64,000 nucleotides of DNA, from NCBI GenBank assembly GCA_034008185.1, contig CM067081.1, forward strand, positions 156,518,258 to 156,582,257, in the 5' to 3' direction. This document shows, in pieces, positions 1 to 12,593 of the stretch. A program made the position numbers and the translations under genes. The DNA is from Gorsachius magnificus (lineage: Eukaryota > Chordata > Aves > Pelecaniformes > Ardeidae). Every line of letters begins with the position of its first letter. Within the stretch, counting starts at the first letter, position 1. A model generated the notes under the pieces. It searched no databases, was not told the origin of the DNA, and worked only from the letters and a program-made list of their open reading frames with translations.

Positions 1-4
1 CTGT

Positions 5-255
5 CTTTTGTTCCTGCAGGGCTCCAAAGAATAATAAAAGAAAATACAAAGCGGAGGAGGCACCACTGAGAGAGTGCAACAGTGTTTTATTAATCCATGT
101 GATTAATCCAGCATGCTGAGGAAGATTCTTTACAGAATCAAAATGTTCGTGGTTTTGATCCACACAGATTAAGGGAACACTGTGGCATTCGCTCAGTGGT
201 GCCGCCTCTGCTTTGTGTTTTGGTTTTATTCTTTGGAGTCCAGCAGTAACAAAAG
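5..255. repeat. Long imperfect palindrome (hairpin-type repeat)
   Basis: The sequence at 5-86 matches the reverse complement of 176-255 at 69 of 80 aligned positions by my hand alignment, with a 2-base gap. The inner part (87-129 against 134-175) pairs more weakly, and the centre is a perfect short hairpin, gattct at 124-129 against agaatc at 134-139. The two arms therefore meet with almost no spacer and a transcript could fold into one ~125-bp stem. Pairing decays just outside 5 and 255, so these look like the true ends. The left arm also holds two attaatcc octamers 13 bases apart (89-96 and 102-109). No coding potential is visible. It resembles non-autonomous foldback DNA elements or the old conserved hairpin repeats of vertebrates, but I cannot assign a family, and no target-site duplication is visible because the window starts here. 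Confidence 0.85.
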
Positions 256-1671
256 AAGGAGCATTTATATGAGTACAGCAGCATGGGGACTTGGATAACC
301 TTCCCTCCCTTCCTGAAGGATGCTGCGTGAATATTTCTGAGGGCTACGTCTCTTGTTTGTGTCTACGGCCTGCCCTCCAGAAACCAAACCACTACCAAAT
401 AATAGAAGGCTGTTTCTGCCAAATCCTGAATGACAGTCGTGCTGCTGAGTGGGCTTTCTATAAATCAGACACGAACCTGTGCAAAGCAACTGGACAATAA
501 TTAGAAAGACTGGCTACTTTCAAAATTTATGTTGGAGGGGAGGAAAAAAACCCACAGCGTAATTCAGCAGATTTCTTTTTCGCAAAGCAAAGTACTCAGA
601 CATCGTACATGAGACCTGACAAAATACTTAAGTATCTGCTTAGAGTTAAAGCCAAAACCAGACTTAAATCCTTTGCCTTTAACTTTTTACGTGCTCAAAT
701 GCTTTGCTGTACAGAGCCTGAATTTTCACTTATTTGAACCTGGGACTGACCGCAACAGCAAGTTTCCCTGTAACTAAACTGGATTTAAAAGCCAGAGGAC
801 AACCTTTCAGCCTGACCAAAAATTCAGGATCTGATTTCCAGTGAGGCATCCCACTCACATGCAGAGGACCACTTATTTGCTAAGCTTCTAAGCAGAAGCA
901 TGCAAGAGTTTATAAACTCTATCCAGTACTGTGACAGATGAATTCCTATGCCAGCATCTAAATTTTCCCTTGTTGTGCCTAAAAGCCATCAGTAGTCTCT
1001 ACCTCTATTTCTGAATTTTACCTACAGGCTTCCTTACACCCTCTTCTTTCTCTTGTCATTTGCTTCTTACCCACCTTCTTAGGCCTAGATTCTCCCTACT
1101 ATTCACTAATCTTGCTGCTTTTAATCAAGGTGAACTTTTCCTTGTGAAATTAGCTGACTTTCATCCTTCCTATGCTCGGAACAAGAAACACGTTATCAAA
1201 TACAAGAGCTAACTTCAACAGCCCAAACCAAGAGGAGCAATTCTGTTAATTCAGATCTAAATAATAATGCATAAATGTCAGGCGTACATGATCACAAGAA
1301 ATGCAGTGATTTTGGGAGATTCATGGTGCAAGGGAAGAAGGGTGCTCAGGCAGGGGGGGACCAGGTCTCAGCTGGTGGAGAGGAGCAGTAACTGATCTGA
1401 AGCTCTGTAACTTCCCCCACTGCCTCTGTGGTTGTGCAGCATCTTCAGCCTCCTCTGAGCTTTGCAGCTGAAGTCAGAGACTACCTGAACACATCCCCAG
1501 TCCTGGGGCTGCCAGCCCCGCGCCAGCAGCTCTGCCCAGGGGAGGGAGTCCCGGGGAGGGCGGCTCAGAGGGGTGCAAGGACACAGCACAGGCAGAGGGA
1601 AAGGAGGGAGCTCTCAGGGCCTGTGGGCTTTTCCAAGAGTTTAGCTGCCTAATCATTCTCTAAGCACAGAC

Positions 1672-1706
1672 TTTATTTTTTTTTTTATTTTTTTTATTTT
1701 TTTTTA
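1672..1706. repeat. T-rich low-complexity tract
   Basis: Runs of six to nine T are interrupted by single A, giving an approximate TTTTTTTA repeat. It could be a simple-sequence expansion or the decayed poly-A tail of a minus-strand retroposed sequence. No recognisable retroposon body adjoins it. Confidence 0.8.
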
Positions 1707-4700
1707 TAAGTATACACTTGGCAAAGTTCAGGGCACTGTCAAAAGGCAAATCCTGGACAGAGGCATAAATCCTGCTTGAGATCTAGTCCCTGCTCCCAGG
1801 GAGCTCCGCTGTTTCGCAAGGCAACAGTCTAAATCTTTCCACATTAGCAAACTAAAGTTATTTTCCTTGACACTGTTCTCAGAAGCAGCATGACTGTTGC
1901 AGCTGAAACTATTAAGAAGAAAAGACTCCGCCCGAGGCTGACAGTGAATATGGAAAAATTAAACCTGAATAGTTAAAATTTGGCAATGTGTCCTTGTTGC
2001 TTTCAGTCACTGATAATAACATGCAACTTTATGAGTAGGATGTCCATACTTTTTAATAATGATTAAAGATTAAAAATTGCAGCAGCAATAACCGATAATC
2101 AATATATCAATAAAATATTTTCCCTCTTATTGTAGGAAATACAACTTATTTATACGGTCACATAGGGTGAAGTTAGTTCATGTAATAATTTGCAACACAC
2201 TCAGAATGCTCCAACTTGTCTGTTTTCCCAATGTTCTTTTTGATGCCCATGAATCAACTACTTTTCATATCTGTTTATAACAGTCTTCTTTCTATGTCAG
2301 ACATTCAACCTGCAATCTACAGACGCAGTCTGAGAACACTTAAATATGTTATGAATTAATTCCAACCAATCTTGCAACCTAACACAAAGAACATATTTTG
2401 ATTTTGCCCCATATATTGCTGGAAATTATATGCTTAGGTCACTCTTGCTCTGTCACTTTCAAAATACATTTCAGAAAATTCTCACACCTCTAAGTCCAGA
2501 AGACAGAAAAGTCCAGAGAAATTCCATCCCTTTTCTCAGCATATCTTTCCAAACACCTATTGCTAAGGATTTGAGGCAGTTCCTAAATTTGAGCTTCTTA
2601 TCAAGACTCCCCGTGATGAATCTCTGCCCTCCCCTAGTAATAATTTGAGATAAACTGTAGCCGTTAGTCTACTGGGAGACATTTCCAAAGTACTTGGCAT
2701 TTGGCCTCACACCACTTCTCCTTTGAAGCTGGAGACTATACAGAAAATGTCTTGCTCCCTACTGAGCAAACATTTGACCCTAGACTACTGGGAAGGAACA
2801 AACTGGACCTTCTGCTTTTCAGGGTAAGCTAAAAGGTTACACAGTCCCTCCTGCTGAGTCCTAACAACTCAAGGCAATATTCTTAAGTAGGTTCTGCATG
2901 CCGAGGTGTCGTCATGGCTCTTTCCAAGACACAGAATATGGTATTCATGGAAATCAGTATGACATGCTTCTGGTGCACTTCCAGCCCATCTTGAAAAAAG
3001 TGGAATTTCGTGTCAGAGTCATATAGAAACATGGAAAAGAAAAACCACATTGGAAGCTTTCTCACCTACGGACTGCAACATGGCAGGAGAGAAAGGCCAA
3101 AATTCCTACCTGCAAAAATTATCTTGAAGATTACTATCTTGAAGAGATCAACAAATGCACAGTATTATCCAAAAGTGGGAAGGTGGATGTAGAAAAGTAT
3201 AAGGTGCCAAGGATGACAGAGCTGTTGGGACACTTAGCCTGGGGAAAATACAGCAGCCTCCTCACTCTTGAGAACTCTTTAAACAGACCTTGGACTGCTC
3301 TGCTCCAATGCTACTGCCATCCACCAGGTAACCTGTTCTGGACTACGAGGAAGATGAAGCCAGATGATCAAAATAGTTCTTCTTAGCATGAAAAAATGTA
3401 CTGGTACATTCAGGCAAATTACAACCATGATTGTTGAAAAAGACAAGGGCAGCAAGAAAGTAATGCAATAAGGCACACATAGTGCGTTTACACTGCTAAT
3501 AATAAGCAAGAAAGAGGAATCCATTGCCATATGATATGTTACCCATTTACAATTGTTGAAAATTTAAAATTTATCATAAAAAGGGCATGTGGTCCGCTTC
3601 TGCTGCACGTCTACATCACAAGATGATGCTACCACATGCAGTGCAAGAGTAATTATATTGTACAAGTGAAATTAGAGCAAATAATTCCTCTCCACTTTGA
3701 GTCCTATTAGTCACTAAACACTGAATGTTTTTGCTTACAATATGTGTTTGTGCATCCACACCACCAGCGCACATCTGAACTTCTCTTTGATATTCTATTT
3801 TCTTCTCAGAAACAGTCAAACAGCAAAGTTCCACAATTATAACACTGACAACTCCAACATCCTACACCTCGCTTGACTGAAAACACAAATTTAGTACCTG
3901 ATTGTTCACATGTATTCTTCTGGGAAGGGGAACCTCCACACACTCCCAGGTTTGGCTCCCTCTTTAGCTGGAAGGCCCTGGAGCTTGGTGCTGAGCCCTG
4001 GACCACACAACATCCTCAAAGGTGCCACGAGTCTGGGACCAGGCAGTGGAGGCTCCTCCTCTGTGAGCACTGTGTAAAGTAAGACATGAGTGAGATTCAA
4101 CATATCTCTGTGTATGTCACATGAGACGCCCAAGCATTGAAGCGGAGGTGTAAGATGTATTTTCCAGCATTATCTGTCTTTTTTAAACTCCAAGCATACG
4201 AAGGTGAAGATTTTGTAAAGAGAGGAAGAAACATACATATTGCTTTGACACAGTTTGAAATTAGACAGGTTTCTCCATTCATCTTCACTTCTTGTTTCCT
4301 CACATTCGTTTTCAAACAAGTAACTTCATTTTCATTTTTTAAGGCAGGCTTTTTAAGGTTAAGCAGCAGAAGCCGGGCAAGATAAGGCCTGCAGACTCCC
4401 AGGAGCTACACAGAGACTGATTAAACATCACAGCGTGATGACTACTGGAGAATCTGTTTTGGTTTATACAGAAGTAGTGTTTATCAGATGCACAGTAACT
4501 GTGCATTTAACTTGGCATGTCAGCCCTCCTGTGTCTGCCACAGCTCTCACCAAGTCCTTCCCCCACAGCTTTGGGATGTGGGTGGGCATTCGTGACCGCA
4601 GCCAGTCCCCCACGGATGCCAGTCTGGCCCTCTGCCTCCCCTCGCATCCCTCTATGTTGCTCAACCCACTGGCTGTCAACAGACGTCGATGACTGAAATA

Positions 4701-7700
4701 GATTTCTTGCCTATATTACACACAGCAGCTCTAAAGAATTCACCCTGGGCACTTAACCCCAATCTCCTGGATAAGCCAGCAAACCCCATGAAAAGCCAAG
4801 GGAGGAGGTTTTGGCAGCATCAAGGGGTGAGGCTTAGAGGCAGTTAATAGGACGAAGGAGCTCACTGGGAGACATCCCTCCACCAGTCCCCAAAGCTAAG
4901 CCCTGGTCTTTGAGCCGGGCTCAGGACTTGGGGTAATGCAGCTCCCAAGCTCCTGGGAGACTGAGCCTGCTCCTTTAGCACCCTTCTCCACAGGCTCTCC
5001 TTCTCTCTGCATAACATGTTCAAAAACATTTCCACCCTTTAGCTGCATACAGACTCCCTCTTCCCCTCTGGATTCCCAAATCCTGCATATCCTGGCAAAG
5101 ATGGCAAAAGTGAGTGCAGTGAAAAGCAACAAGAGGGTTGACTTAGCAACTCTTACTACTCTCTGCCACTGCATTTTTTCATTAAACGATAAGCAGCGCT
5201 CATAGTTTGACACATTTGAGAGCCATCTGCAGGATCAAGAGTTTTACGAAGTAGAGGTTTATGCTTTTGCCTAAGTGAAACCCATAAACAGAAGTTAAAG
5301 TGTGGCATCATAAACAGCATCTGCCTGATAAACCACAGAAGAAGAGAGAGAAGAGCAAAGCTGAACAGTGAAATGAACAATAATTTCCATTCCATGTTAC
5401 CTTTCTGTTTCACTAAATTGGCCCGCAAACTTCATAGCTTCCCTATAGCCATTTCTAGCTTGTTTATACTCCCCCACCATGAATTAAAAAATGACGGATG
5501 AAAGGCTCAGTGCAGGAAAAGGGAGCATGAGAACTTATCACAATGGATTAAGCTCTCTTTTCATAATGTAGAGTAAAAGGGAGGGCGGGGGGCAAAAATC
5601 AATGCAAATCAGAGATCTGAGTCTTTCCAGTAAAATGTAATCTTGAAAAGTAAACCATTGTTACTGGGAAGCTGTTTCTGAGATTTCTTTATTGTATTGT
5701 TCTTTACAAATGTTTCCTTGAGGGCAAAAGTTTACTTCCCCAAGTAGTGCGCAGACCTGTATTTCAGCCCTTTGCCGTACTGTGGGTTTGACGCATCCTG
5801 CGCTGGCCCTCGCTGCCATCCCCGGCAGGAGAACTGCGCTCTCCCAAACCGCCACCAGGCAGCAGCCCCGGGGGTACCATTAAAAGTAAGTACCATTGTT
5901 ATTAAGCATATTTATTATGTCCCAACAAGCACTTTTAAGGAAGGGAATGACTGCAAGCACCTCTCGGTTCTAACCATTCCGCTGATTTCGGTTTGATTTT
6001 TTTTGCATAATAAATGAACAGACCAGGACTATAGGACATGGAGGGTTAAGTGTGACTCATTGTAGAGAACGTGCCCTTTTCAATAATACCCCTGTTTTGA
6101 TTAACTAAAAGCAAGGCCTTATATATTATACACAATCCTCTTTTTAAACAAGGCAAACTCCCACACCACAAAGATACTAGAACAGTAAATATTGATTTTC
6201 TTGGCTGATGGTACACCTCATGCCACACAGCCCACTCAAGCATCTGCTTGTTACCGCAAGCTATCCCCTTTGTCAAGGAAGAAAGAAAAGTGGCGTTATG
6301 TGCTATTGGTTGTGGATTGCAAATATTTAAAAGAAATAAATTTCTCAGAATGAAAGGTACCTTCTTTTGATTAAAAAAAAAAACAACATCACTATTTACT
6401 TTAGGCCTATGCCCACTCCTAGCACCTGTACTTTTCAATTGTTGGCTTGCCAAGAACACTGCGGTTTTCTTCCTGGCTTTTCCCTTAAATAACTATTTAC
6501 TATGCACAAAATATCTATTTAAGATGTACAGTATTTTACTAGAAAAAAGAAGATAGCTTGAAAACACTGCAGAAAACTCCAGTTAGTGGTACATTAACAA
6601 GTGGCACTTACATATATATGCTATGAAACAAAAAGCATGCACTAAAGAAATTATTTACTTACTCCTCTGGGTTTGTGGTAGCTTTAAAGTCACATTTTGC
6701 TAAAGTTATGTTTTACTATGACAGTACCTATGGAAGCAAATTTGCAATTATATCAGAGTAGAGTAAGAGAGATCAGGCAGCATAAAATAACCTTTATGGT
6801 GTTTTATAGAGAATAAAAGTTATCACACTGCAAATTAAAAGATTGTATTTAGTGGTGAAAAAGGGGCTTCCAATCCTCTAAACAAATAAAAACCAAATAG
6901 AATTATTTCCCCTGCTAAATATATAGGAAGTAAAAAATAAAAAAGTTTTTACTGTGTTAAATGTTCAGAAACAAGGAGCCAGTAAATACAAAAGATTAGG
7001 AGAAACAACAAATCAAAATCTCAAATGTATGGAAAGACAGAAACAGGCATTTGCCAAATGCATCTTAAAAAAAAGTCTTACATACAGAGAGCAAGGCTAG
7101 AGAACAACGTGTAATTGCTTGCCCTAAACTATGGTATAGGGCTTCCTATGGGTCTCCTTTTCTGCTTTATTAATTGGATAAAAGAATCATAATTCAATTA
7201 CTTAATGATTTATTACAAAATACTTTGCCCACACAAGATTTTTCAGCATGTAAACACCATACTATTAGACTATCTACTATTACAGGCCTAGCATTTCAGA
7301 TTTCATTAGTAAATAAAGCCAGGTTTATTTGTAATAAAGTTAAGCCCTTCCAACCACTGACCATGAAAACCAGATTTTGAAATAATTCAGATTTGTGTTT
7401 CTGTTCTTTCTAATTAAGGGTAATATCGGGAAGGACAGACAGTGGGTAGCATTGTTCAAGCACCATGGATTTAAGCAAGAAAATCTGATTATCAGCTCAT
7501 GTCAGAAGCCAAGCGATAATGCAGCTTAGCATTCGTTTGGGCTTTTTCTTTAGCCAAAAGATAATTACTGTTCGTTAAGTCTTACGTAAGTGTATCTAAT
7601 ATCTATGGTCCTAAAAATTATGAATAGTAAAAGCACACAACAGGCAAAGAAGAGTTATTGTATTTATTATTTACTTGGGCTGTTCCATCATGATAATTTC

Positions 7701-7795
7701 ATTAGCCAGGAAAGTTAAACTTAATGTCAAACTATAATTTCTTAAAGGCCAAAAAGTTAAACATCAACTCTCATGCAACTGACACCAGAAGTTAC

Positions 7796-7812
7796 TTTTT
7801 TTTTTTTTTTTT
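7796..7812. repeat. Poly-T run of 17
   Basis: Uninterrupted T homopolymer. It directly precedes the weak repeat candidate at 7,850-7,930 on the plus strand, so it might be the A-tail of an old minus-strand insertion, but that link is speculative. Confidence 0.85.
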
Positions 7813-7849
7813 ATGAAGACACAAAAGCCATACAAAAATGAGATCGAGC

Positions 7850-7930
7850 CCCTCGCTGCAGGATCTGCTCTTAGGGCTGAGTGTCCACAGGGTGCCCAAA
7901 GCCCTCTGCTCCCGCTGAAGTCAGCCTGGT
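7850..7930 (-). repeat. Possible old amniote interspersed repeat remnant
   Basis: Read on the minus strand, the segment contains a core close to TGACTTCAGCGGGAGC followed by a GGGCACC / CACTCAG block. That order resembles a common sauropsid repeat I remember, with a TTGACTTCAATGGGAGC core followed by a GTGCTCAGCACC-like motif. The match is by recollection and covers few positions, so the family is left unnamed. Confidence 0.25.
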
Positions 7931-8363
7931 CACTTTTTAAGTGTCGGAGCCCTCTGACAAAATGGTAGTATTTCATCACGAAAGCTGGTGCTTTGCTGGG
8001 TATCACATCGCTGACATGATGTGTCCAACGAGCTCTGCACCCTGCTAACTTCTTGCACAGCATAGCAAATGTCACCTGAAGGAAGGAGGTGACCTCGTGC
8101 TCACCATCTTCAACAAGCTGGAAGATTCAGGGGGGACGGAAAAGCCCTTTGGCCAGGAGGGGCCGGCAGCGCGGCGGGCACAGGCAATGACGGCACTGCC
8201 AGCAGCAGGGCACCCTAGGGAGGGAGCAGGAAGCCACGCGGTCACTGCTGGGACCCCACAATGTGCATGTAGCAGGGGTCTGTCTGTGACAGAAACCTCG
8301 GGAAATTGAGCATCAGGGTGCATATTTAGCTGCTTAAATAAGGAGGCTCAGCTTCCTAAACTC

Positions 8364-8368
<5 letters not shown>

Positions 8369-8398
<30 letters not shown>
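8369..8398. repeat. (GA)15 microsatellite
   Basis: Fifteen uninterrupted GA dinucleotides. It is a purine/pyrimidine mirror tract that could adopt triplex structure and is likely polymorphic in length. No gene adjoins it. Confidence 0.95.
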
Positions 8399-8403
<5 letters not shown>

Positions 8404-11400
8404 GAGGATTCAGAGCAGGGACCTGCCTTGCACGCTCAAAATTGCAGCAGCTGCTTCCCCCAAATTCCCCACTGCTGAGCACCTCCTGGGCACGAGCTCC
8501 AGGACCTTCAAGGTGATCTCTGCGCCTGAGCTGCAGCAAGGCCCTACCTACCCCACCAGGAAACAACAGGCCAGCAACCAACACTGAGGTCTGTAGGAGT
8601 CTTGAAATTGCCATGAAAAGCAGAAGGTGATTCAGCAAAATGTTAGCACAGATCTGCCAAGCCTCACGCGTCAGCCACCTGGCAAGTCAGCGGGTAGGTC
8701 CCTTGGACAAAGTCAGCGCTGACCGCCTGTATTTATTCCCAAACCCCTTCCTTAACTCAAATACAGCCTTTAAAGGAGGTGGCATTTACACAGGCCCCTC
8801 CGTATGCAAATTCTGTACAATGCTTTATGGTGGCTGAAAGGCTTGGTTGGGCACAATGTACACTAGAGATGAAAAGCAAGCCAACTGCATGTGCGGAGCA
8901 AAGAAGTTCTCCTACAAAAACATTTGACAACCATGTTAAGAAGGAAAAGTGTTTAGCAGCTAGAAAGCATTTATAAACCACAGATAGCCTACACTGTTAT
9001 ATTTACTTCCTCTTACCTCTCACAGGGGCAGGCCAGGGGGAGACCCCATCCCAAAGAAAACTACAGCCTCATGGCCTCATCCTTAGGGGTTTTGCACTGA
9101 ACTCTTCAAGAGTGGAAGGGACTGATTGCTGGGCAGAACAGCACCTTGCTCAGGTTGCCTCTCACGCTAAAGGGTAGGAGAGACGCATCTCTAAGACAAA
9201 TGGCAAGAGCTGACCCAGGGTCTCTGAGCTGTCTCTGCCTGGTTCAGTATATACAGTCACGCTTGCTCAGAATTGCAAGTTGGTTCACCATAAGCATTAC
9301 CCTTGAAAGAATACATAAATTTGCCTAACAAAAGCAAAGCACAAGCAAGATGGAAGATTTCTATACCTGTCAAGCACGCTGAGAACTAATTTGAACAAGG
9401 TGATCAATGAGAAATGAAAGAAAAAAGTCAGCTTATTTGGTCCAGCAGGTGCAATCATTCTAGCCTGCCTGTTAATGACATGTAACAGCAATTAGGAGAC
9501 AAAGTAAATAGAGGAAAAGAAATAACTTCAAGTAAGTCACTTTAAAAAGACACTATTTTCATGAATAACAGAATATTGTGCAGGGAAAACAAAATTATCA
9601 GGCAAAGAGAAACACAGGTGTAATTGTGAAACACCATCTTATGTTTATTTTTTATGTGTGAATTTCATGGCTGACAGGAATCATTAGGATCACTTACAAT
9701 CCCTTTCACCATAAAGCGGGGCATAGATTGGGCACCTCTGAAGCAAGTCATGATGGCAATAGCACAACTGCTAATGCAAAAATCCTTTTGCCTCTCAGAA
9801 GAGCAATCATTGGGTTTGTAACCGTAGGTTTCTTTCATGCAGAGGTTGGTTCTTTGGAAACAGAGCAAGTGAAGCACCGCAGAACCAGGTGAATATTAGT
9901 AGGTGAGTGACAAAAAAAGAGATATGAAGTCACCAGAGTAGCAACAGCTGAACTGCCCTCTCTCTGGAGGTACCTACGTCTCCTCCGTCAACAGGCAGGA
10001 AAGTCTCACCTGGAAGACCTGTCAGGCTGCAGCATTGATACCATACTCACCCAGCCCAACTCAGACTGTTGAAACTGGTCTTCCACAACAAAACAGAGCA
10101 AAAACCTAAATATAGGTGTCCTGAATCACCTCGTAAGACTTCAGCCTGTCTGCCTCAGACAAAGAAGAAACAGCCAGGTGTGCTACACTGCTGTTCAAAG
10201 GACGCTCAGCACCGGCACTGCTGTGTTACAGAACTGTTTCAAACAGCCTACGCTGGCCACATGAGTGTCTGCTAGACCTCCACACAAAAACTGCTGCTTC
10301 AGAAGGCAAAATAGTTCATTTCATCTTATTTTGGAGACTAGAGAAAAATCTGCTGAGAGGAAAAAAACCCCCACATCTTTTTAACCCAAATAAAGATTAT
10401 TTATAAAGGCTCTATTAACTTACATTAGTTAAAACTTGGTAGCTAAATATAATAATTATGAGGAGACAGACTGTGATGGCCAGGGAGACCTCTGCTAATG
10501 GTAAAGGTTATCTCATAGCCATGGAGGTTTTCAAGCACCTCTTCCCAGAAAGCATTGCCTAGACGTAAATGGGAGTTTTCTTATTCCAGGAGATGGCTGG
10601 GCAGAAGGTCACAGTACTGTTTGGTCGTGAAGATCCCAACTTCTGACACACAAAGCTCTGGAGAGGTGACTCTTTCCACCAGTGTTCTCCAGCAGGGATG
10701 CTGACTCCCTTGGAGGTAATGGACACAGCTAAGGTCAGCGTGGGTGGGCATCACCCATGGGGCTGTGCTGGCCCTCCTCATACCCCTGGTAGCCACCTCC
10801 TGGCAGCAGCACCCTCCAGTGAGCAGAATTCAAAAATTATACTTGGCTTTTCAGGACCAAGCTGTACTTTTCATCACCCAGATACCCAGAAACCTTTTAT
10901 GGGTCTACAGCTCATCTGAGAATACCAATTTCTCGCTATCTAAAATTGTAACACACTTCATTACCTCCACTAACTTCATATAATGTTAAACTACCATTAA
11001 AAAGCTCACCCTTATTAATTGAAAAACACTTGCTCCAAAAATTGACTAAACATCTTTTTTTCTTTTCTCTTGCAAACACTCATGACTATATAGTGCCTCA
11101 TTGTTTTCCGTTCTTGAATAGATGTCTTTAAAAAGCGCAAATAAAGAGAATTAAATGCTGTGTCAAACTACTGGTACCGCATGTTTAAACACCTGCTTCC
11201 CTTCATCAGTCCTTCATAACATTGTTAAACGATAATTATACATACTGATGAGTAACGAATCAAAATACTGTAATCTATCTTGAAAGGGGTTTTGCTAATA
11301 TTACACATAAGGCATTAATAGGATATTTAGACTGTTCTTGTGAGAGAAAACATACCTTTGTATACAGAGAAAGAAAAACACCAGGAGAACTTACTGCATT

Positions 11401-12576
11401 TTTCTCTCTACAGATGGCATGATGCAAAACACAGTTTACTACTCCTTTAGGAATTTATATACAAAAAGGGGGATTTGGGGCTATTTTTGTGTCTTGGTCT
11501 GAATCATATATTCCAGTTAGTTTAATGATTTTTACTATAGTAACTGTGGTGTGGTAAGCACTGCCTCCCCTGCGTCCTTGCATCCTGGCACTGCCTTCCC
11601 ACACTTGGTCCTGCACCATGAGCTCCCCAAGGCAGTGGCCATGGTCCAGCTCCAGCATCACTCCAGAGTGGGATGGGGAGACCGGGGCAATGCACTGCCC
11701 ACAGAGGAGGGACGGTCCCGTGTTTCCACCCACCTGTTTAGCTCATGGCCGCGACCGCTCTGTCCAAGGACACAAGGATTCAGGGCAAACAACATAGATG
11801 CTCCAGTAAAAGCTGAATTGCCCTTCCTCTTCTATTCACCATTTCATTTTATAACAGTTTTATCTAAAAAAAAACCAAACCAAAACCACCGCAATTTCAT
11901 TTCTTTGTACTTTGAGCTTGACAAGTTGTATAGTTCCAGGGGAAAAAGGACTCCCTTTCAAAATGGTAAATGAAAAACAGGCAAGCGTTTTACTGTTCTT
12001 TGCCAACATCCTTTAATTTCAAGAATCTGGGGTTTGTTCTACAGTTCTTAATAAAAATAGTGCAAAACCAAACTCCAGCGTGTGAACTGCTAGCAGGCCG
12101 GCACCTTGCATGCTGGCTGCCTTTCAGATCACAGCCAAAATAATTACCGGCAGAGCCCAAGCCGTGAATGGGACTGCCCCAGAGGACCTGCCTGGCAGGT
12201 TAATTTAAGTCGCTTATACCTGGAGGGAAGATTACACAGTTCCATTGCTGCACATCTTGTTCCCCGCCATCTATCCACCTCACACTATATAATGTATAAT
12301 AGCCTCACACAATCCTAAACTGCAATTTCATATCATTTTATCTTTAGAGGTGTGCTTTTCACTTGAAGAGAAGCTTTCCATAGCGAGTAAAGAAGCTATC
12401 CGCGAGCTCCAGCGCCGCTCCGGCAACATGCTGTTGCCTCATTCAGCAACGTGTCTTAATCAATATGTCTTAACCTGACCTAGCTGCTCCGCTGATCAGA
12501 AAGTAACCTTGGCTCCTTGGTTTTATGTTGCATTCACACAAATTTAAGATGCTGTACCTAGTGTGCCAATGCACTT

Positions 12577-12593
12577 ATGCATAATTAATCATG
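12577..12593. promoter_or_regulatory. POU/homeodomain-type composite site
   Basis: The word ATGCATAATTAATCATG combines an octamer-like half (ATGCAT) with TAATTAAT, the arrangement favoured by class III POU factors and overlapping homeodomain sites. It sits in a non-repetitive block with further AT-core words. A single match of this kind arises by chance in AT-rich DNA, so function is only a possibility. Confidence 0.25.

Larger units (their letters stand above)
263..8360. other. Non-coding intergenic or intronic DNA
   Basis: AT-rich sequence with stops in all frames. The longest open frames (105 codons at 4,896-5,213 minus, 137 codons at 6,046-6,459 minus) have no recognisable domain, biased composition or splice context and are read as chance. 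A modestly GC-rich patch lies at about 1,490-1,640 and another at about 8,130-8,280, each a few CpGs richer than its surroundings but too short to call islands. Nothing else can be supported except the T-rich tracts and the weak repeat candidate listed separately. Confidence 0.7.
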
